6,365 nt of DNA, from NCBI GenBank assembly GCA_024400715.1, contig JAKSMH010000067.1, forward strand, positions 1 to 6,365. Direction: 5' to 3'. The translations under genes and the position numbers were made by a program. The notes beneath the pieces are model-generated. The model was not told where the DNA came from. It saw only the letters and a list, made by a program, of their open reading frames with translations, and made no database searches. Source of the DNA: Bacteroidales bacterium. Its GTDB lineage: Bacteria > Bacteroidota > Bacteroidia > Bacteroidales > WCHB1-69. Below are positions 1 to 5,555 of the stretch, piece after piece. Each line of letters starts with the position of its first letter. The first letter of the stretch is position 1.

Positions 1-16
1 TTTTGAATAAAATTAC

Positions 17-37
17 AGGAATTGTGGAAATTGGAAA
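17..37 (+). promoter_or_regulatory. Candidate MraZ operator: three spaced GGAA repeats
   Basis: Three short direct repeats with a GGAA core lie just upstream of the candidate promoter element: AGGAAT at 17-22, TGGAAA at 25-30 and TGGAAA at 32-37, with steps of 8 and 7 nt. MraZ proteins are known to bind short, directly repeated G-rich boxes upstream of their own gene, so position and layout fit an autoregulatory operator. The period differs from the roughly 10 nt known in E. coli and Mollicutes, so the role is inference. Chance similarity in A-rich DNA is quite possible. Confidence 0.3.
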
Positions 38-48
38 CAAATATTGTT

Positions 49-56
49 TATTTTTG
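49..56 (+). promoter_or_regulatory. Candidate Bacteroidota-type -7 promoter element before mraZ
   Basis: The octamer TATTTTTG matches the Bacteroidota primary sigma factor -7 consensus TAnnTTTG exactly. It would place the transcription start near bases 60-64 and give a leader of about 20 nt before the mraZ ATG at 81. The -33 partner (TTTG/TTG) is weak: TTG occurs at 22-24 and 31-33, giving gaps of 24 and 15 nt rather than the usual 19 or so. The match lies in a T-rich run, so chance is a real alternative. Confidence 0.45.
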
Positions 57-80
57 CGGAGTAATAATTCGTAAAAAAGT

Positions 81-569
81 ATGTCACCATTTGAATACGG
101 TTATTGGGAAGTTGCCATTGAGAAGCACGGGCGCATCAAGTTGCCGACCGCGCTTTTAAAGGCATTGGACGAAGATGACCGTAAAAATTTCGTGGTCACG
201 CCGGGTTTTGGCAAGCACATTATGCTATGGACCATGAAATCCTACAAAGCTCAAATGGACTATCTCAATTCATTAGATAGAAACATCATCGCCATCAAGA
301 AATACCGCAACGCATTTCTTACGCGCAATACCTTTGTGGAATGTGACGCCCAAGATCGTATTGTCATTCCTAAGCCTTTTATGGAATTATACAATATTGA
401 CAGGGAAGTGGTTTTGCTGTTAGACAACGGCAAAATCGAAATGTGGAACAGTGAAGAATACCACAAGGAGTTCGATATGACACCAGAAGAACTGAACGAA
501 CTGAACGAAGCCATCCACAGTGGCCAATTTAATACTGCGCGAAAGGAGGAAGGTCATGAGTTACCATAA
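81..569 (+). CDS. mraZ: Transcriptional regulator MraZ
   Basis: This is a 162-aa MraZ-family protein, the DNA-binding regulator that normally opens dcw clusters and controls its own operon. It has the family's two tandem SpoVT/AbrB-like swapped-hairpin halves. The first centres on E14-K-H-G17-R18 with P22, and the second on D89-A-Q-D92-R93 with P97. A segment around 112-123 (LLLDNGKIEMWN) and a tail with TPEEL at 134-138 resemble Bacteroidales MraZ proteins as I recall them. The family signature is DxxGR; the second half has Asp in place of Gly. MraZ is known to form ring-shaped oligomers that bind repeated boxes upstream of mraZ. The ATG at 81 is chosen because it gives the full first domain; GGAG at 58-61 is too far upstream (19 nt) to act as its ribosome binding site. 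The end overlaps the rsmH start by 14 nt. The assignment rests on motifs, length and its place before rsmH. Confidence 0.93.
   Translation: MSPFEYGYWEVAIEKHGRIKLPTALLKALDEDDRKNFVVTPGFGKHIMLWTMKSYKAQMDYLNSLDRNIIAIKKYRNAFLTRNTFVECDAQDRIVIPKPFMELYNIDREVVLLLDNGKIEMWNSEEYHKEFDMTPEELNELNEAIHSGQFNTARKEEGHELP
543..550 (+). promoter_or_regulatory. Strong Shine-Dalgarno for rsmH, inside mraZ
   Basis: AAGGAGGA lies 5 nt before the ATG at 556, within the last codons of mraZ (Lys-Glu-Glu). It decides the rsmH start: the in-frame ATG at 520 would add 12 residues unlike the family and has no comparable site. It is the only strong Shine-Dalgarno sequence in the window. Because the bases also encode mraZ residues, some of the match may be coding coincidence. 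Confidence 0.65.
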
Positions 570-1455
570 TCCTGTCCTTCTCAACGAATCGATTCAGCAA
601 CTTATCTCCAACCCTTCCGGCACTTACGTTGACGTCACTTTTGGCGGCGGCGGACATTCACGCAAAATCTTGGAAACCATTGACGCACAGGGTCGTCTCA
701 TTGCTTTTGACCAGGATCCGGACGCATTGAAGGACAGCATCACCGACGAGCGTTTCCAATTCGTTCCAAGTAATTTTCGTCATCTAAAAAAATTCTTACA
801 ATATTATAATGGCGTTCCCGCCGACGGCATCTTGGCCGACTTAGGCGTTTCTTCCTATCAATTCGACACCGCGGAGCGCGGGTTTTCCCATCGTTTTGAC
901 GGTGAATTAGATATGCGGATGAACAAGCAAAAAGGCATTTCCGCCCGCGAAATCATCAATGGTTATGCGCTGGAAAGACTTGCCAACCTGTTTTACACAT
1001 ACGGAGAATTGAACAACGGCCGCCGAATGGCTCAGCAGATTGTCAGCGAAAGGGAAAAACACGAAATTGCCACCACCGGTCAACTGGTAGAAGCCATAAC
1101 CCCCTTGCTTCCCAAAGGAAAAGAAAATAAAATCCTGTCTCAAGTCTTCCAGGCCATCAGGATAGAAGTCAACGATGAAATGACTGTCTTGAAGGAATTC
1201 TTGACACAAACTGCAGAATGTCTTCGACCCGGCGGGAAATTAGTCGTCATAGCCTATCATTCTTTAGAAGACCGACTGGTGAAAAACTTTATGCGTTCCG
1301 GAAAATTCGAAGGCGAGGTGGAAAAGGACTTTTTCGGAAATCCCATCACGCCATTCAAGGTACTCACGCATAAGGCCATCATTCCAGACGAACAAGAAAT
1401 CACTACCAACCCAAGGGCCAGAAGCGCCAAACTGCGCGTAGTGGAAAAAATATAA
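556..1455 (+). CDS. rsmH: 16S rRNA m4C1402 N4-methyltransferase RsmH
   Basis: This 299-aa protein is the S-adenosylmethionine-dependent enzyme that methylates N4 of C1402 in 16S rRNA, in the decoding centre of the small subunit. Family motifs are intact and in order: HNPVLL at 4-9, the SAM-binding DVTFGGGGHS at 26-35, FDQDPDAL at 51-58, DLGVSS at 95-100, RGFSHRFDGELDMRM at 108-122, VFQAIRIEVNDE at 197-208, YHSLEDRLVK at 234-243 and the C-terminal NPRARSAKLRV at 285-295. The length is close to the usual figure of just over 300 aa. The start at 556 gives the standard MSYHNPVLL-type N-terminus and follows a strong Shine-Dalgarno; an in-frame ATG at 520 is rejected. It overlaps mraZ by 14 nt, which suggests translational coupling, and ends 6 nt before the ftsL-like gene. 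RsmH is the standard partner next to MraZ, and in E. coli high RsmH levels counter MraZ toxicity. Identification is firm. Confidence 0.98.
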   Translation: MSYHNPVLLNESIQQLISNPSGTYVDVTFGGGGHSRKILETIDAQGRLIAFDQDPDALKDSITDERFQFVPSNFRHLKKFLQYYNGVPADGILADLGVSSYQFDTAERGFSHRFDGELDMRMNKQKGISAREIINGYALERLANLFYTYGELNNGRRMAQQIVSEREKHEIATTGQLVEAITPLLPKGKENKILSQVFQAIRIEVNDEMTVLKEFLTQTAECLRPGGKLVVIAYHSLEDRLVKNFMRSGKFEGEVEKDFFGNPITPFKVLTHKAIIPDEQEITTNPRARSAKLRVVEKI

Positions 1456-1461
1456 TCAGTT

Positions 1462-1830
1462 ATGATAACAACAAACAAGACAGAGGAAAATAAAGGACAG
1501 AAAAGAGACAGCTTGTGGAAACAAGTCCTCTCTGGTGATTTTCTGTTCAGCAAGAGGGCCAAGAAATGGTATCCCTTTTGGCTGTACATTTTCATTTTGA
1601 TGTTGCTTGTCGTTATCAACGAACACGCCATCGCCAATAAAAGGCAAAAGATAAAAGAGTTGGAAACCGAATACAAGCTCACCATCGGCCAGCTCAAGCA
1701 CAACAACCAATACATTCTATACGACGAAAATCAGCGATTGATTGACTTGTTGAACGAAAAGGGCTTTGAAAAAAACGACAAGCATATTTATAAAATAGTA
1801 GTGGAAAATTTAGACGAAGATGCCGAATAA
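1462..1830 (+). CDS. ftsL: FtsL-like divisome protein, single-pass membrane
   Basis: This is a small 122-aa protein with the layout of FtsL. A basic, hydrophilic cytoplasmic N-terminus (about 1-36, with KRAKK at 31-35) leads into one membrane segment (about 37-53, WYPFWLYIFILMLLVVI). A helical, charged stretch follows (about 55-98) that looks like a coiled coil, then a short tail with GF at 101-102 and IYKIVVEN at 109-116. FtsL pairs with FtsB-type proteins and helps activate the septal synthase FtsW/FtsI. Sequence similarity to proteobacterial FtsL is not visible by eye. The call rests on size, topology and the slot between rsmH and ftsI, which is where Bacteroidota carry their divergent FtsL family. 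The ATG at 1462 lies 6 nt after rsmH and has no Shine-Dalgarno. Its last 11 nt overlap the ftsI start. An unrelated bitopic protein is the alternative, but unlikely here. Confidence 0.85.
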   Translation: MITTNKTEENKGQKRDSLWKQVLSGDFLFSKRAKKWYPFWLYIFILMLLVVINEHAIANKRQKIKELETEYKLTIGQLKHNNQYILYDENQRLIDLLNEKGFEKNDKHIYKIVVENLDEDAE

Positions 1831-4066
1831 CAACAAAATGCAGGATAAACAAACCAAAACCAGGATGGGGATTATTTTGCTCATCATTCTGGTATTGGGC
1901 GGACTTTGTCTATTTAAAATTCTCTATCTGATTACTTTCCAAAGAAGCCTATATACCGGTAAATCAAGTAAATGTTTAGACAAAACCGTTGATGGATGGG
2001 AAAGTAGTCCGCTTGCCCAAAACGACGACTGCGACTGCTATGTTGTGGCCAACAATGTTCGTCCCGTCAGGGGGGAAATCTACGACGATCAAAATCGTGT
2101 GTTGGTGAGCAATGTCACCGTTTTCGACCTTACCATCGACGGCAGAACTTTTGCCAAGAAAGACACGCTTTACAGTCGTTCTCAAGCCAAGTTGAACCAA
2201 CTTATCGACAAATTAAGTGCCGAATTTTACAATCATTTCAAAAATAAATTTCCCAATCGCGACGAGAAATATTATCATAATAAATTCACCATCGCCTTGG
2301 CGCAACATCGAAACGCCTTGATCTTGCAATCAAATGAAAGCGATGAACGACATTGGATTACCTCGGAAGACACTGCTTTCATCAACCACTTGCCTATGTT
2401 TTCCGAAAGGCCTTGCAATCGCTGCGTCAATTACACTTTCCGCACGGTCCGCATCAATCCATACGGCGAATTAGCCAAAAGGACTCTTGGCAAAAACCTC
2501 AACGGGCGCAATTACGGCATGGAATATTATTTCGACAAGGAATTAGCCGGCGTCGAAGGATCCCGCAAATACCTGTATGTCAACAAGGCACGGCTTCCCT
2601 TAGATGAACGGGTTGAGCCCATTGACGGTTATGATCTCCATACCACATTGAATTTGGAGATTCAAAATATCGTTCACAATGAACTTCAGTCCAAATTAAT
2701 TGAACAAAACGCGGAATGGGGCTGTGCCATCGTAATGGAAACCCATACGGGCGAAATCAAGGCCATCTGCAATCTCCGCAGAGCCAATGCCGAAGGAACA
2801 CAATACACCGAAAGCGATGAATATGCCCTGCATAAAATGGTTGAACCCGGTTCCACCTTCAAAATTGCCTCAGCATTGGCGTATCTTGAAAAGAAAAAGG
2901 GCGATGATGACCACGCCTATCCAATTTTAGCCCACACGTTTGAGCGCAAAAGCAAAGACGGCAGCAAGACTTTCCGCTATGCTAAATTCGACCACCACGG
3001 GGATGCGCCTTCCACAGGAACACCAATAGACATTATTCAGCGTTCTTCCAATGTTGGTATTGCATCTATGATTTTCGATGCCTTCGGCATTGACAACTAT
3101 CAAGCCTATTTGAAAAACATTGACCAATTGTTCATCACCACCTCTTTCTCTACTCAATTAGGCAAAGTTCAGGCACCCAATATCAAGCGCAAGGCCAGCG
3201 ACTTCCACAGCTATTACAACACTTGTTACGGTGCCGGTTTCACGATGACGCCGATACAAACCTTGGTATATTACAATGCCATTGCCAACAATGGCAAAAT
3301 GCTTGCCCCGCTGTTTGTCAAATACATTACCAAAGCCCACGAAACAGACACGCTCAAGAGTTTCAAAGCCGAAGTTATCAATGAACGGATTTGCAGTCAA
3401 CAAAGCATTGACAAGGTAAAATCGTATTTGGAAGCCGTTATTACGGGAGAACACGGAACGGGTCGCTACTACCGCAATCCCAATTTCAATTTTGCCGGGA
3501 AAACCGGCACGCGCGACATTTGGGATGAAAAAATTCACGCCTACAACTATAGCAAAAACAGCATTTCCTTCTGCGGTTATTTTCCGGCAGAAAACCCGAA
3601 ATACACCTGTCTGGTATTTATGTATAATGTTTCCCGCAAGAGTTCCATCGCCGTGGACGTATTTGCCCGAATTGCCAAAAACATTATGAACACGACCAAC
3701 TACGCAGCACTGCAAAACGTCAATACAGAAAACGGAACGCAATTGCCGCACACTCACGTCGTGAACACCAAGCAGTACGCTTTCATTATGGAAACCTTGG
3801 GTATTAACTACGCCAAAGATCAGATAACACAAATAAAAACTCCTTACGTCACTTCTGGATGGACAGATAATTATAAAGTGATGATTAAAAAACCAAAAAT
3901 CAGCAGCAAAGACAAATATCCTTGCGTTGAAGAAATGATTGCCGCCGATGCCGTCAGCGAACTGACTCGTGCGGGCTATAAAGTAAAAGTCGTCGGATAT
4001 GGTGTGGTCGGCCGCCAAGAGTATGACATCAACACCAATACTATGACCTTATATATGGAACATTAA
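1820..4066 (+). CDS. ftsI: Septal peptidoglycan transpeptidase FtsI (class B PBP)
   Basis: This is a 748-aa class B penicillin-binding protein that cross-links septal peptidoglycan outside the inner membrane with FtsW. One membrane anchor lies at about 17-40. The dimerisation/pedestal region begins with RPVRGEIYD at 81-89. The transpeptidase motifs are S345-T-F-K348 (acyl-enzyme serine S345), S409-S-N411 and K561-T-G-T564. Residue 565, after KTGT, is Arg where division PBPs usually have Ala. The tail from about 699 (YPCVEEM to AGYKVKVVGYG) fits one PASTA-type module, and about 642-665 looks like a more decayed one. The protein is longer than E. coli FtsI (588 aa) and somewhat longer than typical Bacteroidales homologues as I recall them. 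Extra length includes about 45-79, between anchor and pedestal, with C52 and C71-D-C73; another pair, C199-N-R-C202, lies in the pedestal. The ATG at 1820 overlaps ftsL by 11 nt. ATG at 1838 (Met7) is a possible alternative start that keeps the whole anchor. Confidence 0.97.
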   Translation: MPNNNKMQDKQTKTRMGIILLIILVLGGLCLFKILYLITFQRSLYTGKSSKCLDKTVDGWESSPLAQNDDCDCYVVANNVRPVRGEIYDDQNRVLVSNVTVFDLTIDGRTFAKKDTLYSRSQAKLNQLIDKLSAEFYNHFKNKFPNRDEKYYHNKFTIALAQHRNALILQSNESDERHWITSEDTAFINHLPMFSERPCNRCVNYTFRTVRINPYGELAKRTLGKNLNGRNYGMEYYFDKELAGVEGSRKYLYVNKARLPLDERVEPIDGYDLHTTLNLEIQNIVHNELQSKLIEQNAEWGCAIVMETHTGEIKAICNLRRANAEGTQYTESDEYALHKMVEPGSTFKIASALAYLEKKKGDDDHAYPILAHTFERKSKDGSKTFRYAKFDHHGDAPSTGTPIDIIQRSSNVGIASMIFDAFGIDNYQAYLKNIDQLFITTSFSTQLGKVQAPNIKRKASDFHSYYNTCYGAGFTMTPIQTLVYYNAIANNGKMLAPLFVKYITKAHETDTLKSFKAEVINERICSQQSIDKVKSYLEAVITGEHGTGRYYRNPNFNFAGKTGTRDIWDEKIHAYNYSKNSISFCGYFPAENPKYTCLVFMYNVSRKSSIAVDVFARIAKNIMNTTNYAALQNVNTENGTQLPHTHVVNTKQYAFIMETLGINYAKDQITQIKTPYVTSGWTDNYKVMIKKPKISSKDKYPCVEEMIAADAVSELTRAGYKVKVVGYGVVGRQEYDINTNTMTLYMEH

Positions 4067-4079
4067 AAACACCTGCGTC

Positions 4080-5543
4080 GTGAAAAAATTATCCTTTTTA
4101 TTACAACATATTGGACCTCATAAACTAATTGGCAATACAGAACGTATTGTCGAACATATCACTTTTGATTCTCGAAAAGTCAATGCCGAACATCCCAACA
4201 CCTTGTTTGTCGCACAGCGTGGAACAAGTGTTGACGGACACAATTTTATCGGCAAAGTCATAGAACAGGGCGGACAAATCATTGTTTGCGAAACACTTCC
4301 AGAAGAAATCAACGACCAAGTCACTTACATTCAGGTGACCAACAGCGACATTGCCTTAGGAGAGTTAGCCAGTGCATTTTTCGATTTTCCAAGCCAGAAA
4401 CTTCGATTGGTAGGTATTACCGGTACCAATGGCAAAACCACGACCGTTACCCTTCTGTATCGCTTATTCAGAAAAATGGGATTTCCTACCGGCTTGCTTT
4501 CAACGATTGAGAATAGGATTGAAGAAACCGTCATTCCTTCCACACACACCACCCCCGATGCCGTTGAGCTCAACGAACTGTTGCATCGTATGGTGGAAGC
4601 CGGCTGTCAATACTGCTTTATGGAAGTGAGTTCCCACTCCATTTGCCAACACCGCATTGCGGGTTTGCAATTTACAGGAGGATTGTTCAGCAACATCACC
4701 CACGACCATTTGGATTACCATAAAACCTTTGCCGAATACATCAAGGCAAAAAAGATGTTTTTTGACACGCTTCCCGATACGGCCTTCGCCTTGACCAACA
4801 TCGATGACAAAAACGGCTTTGTAATGGTACAAAACAGTAAAGCCAAGGTACATACTTACAGTCTGCAAAAAGCAGCCGATTTCAAAGGCGTCATTTTAGA
4901 CAATGACTTTACCGGACTACAGATGACCGTGAACGGCAAGGAAGTGTTTTTCGGCCTCTGCGGTAAATTCAACGCATACAATCTATTGGCCATCTATGGC
5001 ACGGCCGTATTACTGGGTATGGACAGCGACGAAGTTTTGCAGCAGATGAGTGGATTGGGCAGTGCAGCAGGTCGTTTCCAGTTGATAAGAAACACCGAAG
5101 GCGCATCAGCCATCGTGGATTACGCACATACTCCCGACGCACTCAAAAACGTCTTAACCACCATTAGTGATATTACGCAACACAGTGCTCAGCTTATCAC
5201 CGTTGTGGGCTGCGGTGGTGACCGCGACAAACTCAAACGTCCCGAAATGGCTGCCATCGCTTGCGAATACAGCGACAAGGTCATCCTAACCTCCGACAAT
5301 CCTCGGACCGAAAAGCCCGGAGACATCCTCAATGACATGCTACAAGGTGTAACAGCCGACCAAAAACGCAAGGTATTGGTCATCGAGAACCGTCACGAGG
5401 CCATTAAAACCGGCTGTATGCTCTTGCAGGCGGGTGATGTGTTGTTAGTGGCAGGGAAAGGACACGAAAACTATCAGGAAATTAACCACGTCAAACATCA
5501 TTTTGACGACACGGAAGAAATCAAAGCTAATTTCAACATCTAA
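4080..5543 (+). CDS. murE: UDP-MurNAc-tripeptide synthetase MurE (meso-DAP-adding)
   Basis: This 487-aa cytoplasmic Mur ligase adds the third residue to UDP-MurNAc-L-Ala-D-Glu using ATP. The N-terminal UDP-binding domain has FDSRKV at 29-34. The ATP loop is G115-T-N-G-K119-T-T, with STHTTPD at 154-160 for the nucleotide-sugar substrate. K224 in the AKKMFFD segment is the expected carbamylated lysine. The central domain ends with VDYAHTPDAL at 346-355. The C-terminal domain carries D406-N-P-R409, the signature of meso-diaminopimelate-specific MurE, and G459-K-G-H-E463. The DNPR motif is followed by TEKP rather than the common TEDP. Length matches the family. The start is GTG at 4080: no in-frame ATG lies between the ftsI stop and the conserved N-terminus, and MKKLSFLL starts where homologues start. 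It lies 13 nt after ftsI and 12 nt before mraY, so it is very probably cotranscribed with both. No Shine-Dalgarno is visible. Confidence 0.98.
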   Translation: MKKLSFLLQHIGPHKLIGNTERIVEHITFDSRKVNAEHPNTLFVAQRGTSVDGHNFIGKVIEQGGQIIVCETLPEEINDQVTYIQVTNSDIALGELASAFFDFPSQKLRLVGITGTNGKTTTVTLLYRLFRKMGFPTGLLSTIENRIEETVIPSTHTTPDAVELNELLHRMVEAGCQYCFMEVSSHSICQHRIAGLQFTGGLFSNITHDHLDYHKTFAEYIKAKKMFFDTLPDTAFALTNIDDKNGFVMVQNSKAKVHTYSLQKAADFKGVILDNDFTGLQMTVNGKEVFFGLCGKFNAYNLLAIYGTAVLLGMDSDEVLQQMSGLGSAAGRFQLIRNTEGASAIVDYAHTPDALKNVLTTISDITQHSAQLITVVGCGGDRDKLKRPEMAAIACEYSDKVILTSDNPRTEKPGDILNDMLQGVTADQKRKVLVIENRHEAIKTGCMLLQAGDVLLVAGKGHENYQEINHVKHHFDDTEEIKANFNI

Positions 5544-5555
5544 AATACATAAACT

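Noticed and set aside
520..555. In-frame upstream start for rsmH at ATG 520
   Set aside because: It would add 12 charged residues (MANLILRERRKV) not seen in the family and extend the overlap with mraZ. The strong Shine-Dalgarno at 543-550 points to ATG 556.
1257..1715. A 152-codon minus-strand open frame across the rsmH/ftsL junction
   Set aside because: It is antisense to two well-supported genes. Its hydrophobic, Ser- and Leu-rich translation arises from the complement of the coding sequence, and I see no family signature.
3158..4018. A 286-codon open frame on the minus strand inside ftsI
   Set aside because: It lies fully antisense to the conserved transpeptidase and PASTA region of ftsI. 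Its translation is rich in Phe, Val and Asn with no recognisable domain, and nothing suggests it is expressed. It is a shadow of codon bias.
4064..4082. Possible terminator or regulatory hairpin between ftsI and murE
   Set aside because: Only 13 nt separate the genes, with no inverted repeat and no T-run. The same holds for the 12-nt gap between murE and mraY.
5544..5555. Missing murF between murE and mraY as a sign of deletion
   Set aside because: Bacteroidota commonly have mraY directly after murE and carry murF elsewhere, so this is the normal order for the group rather than a local loss.
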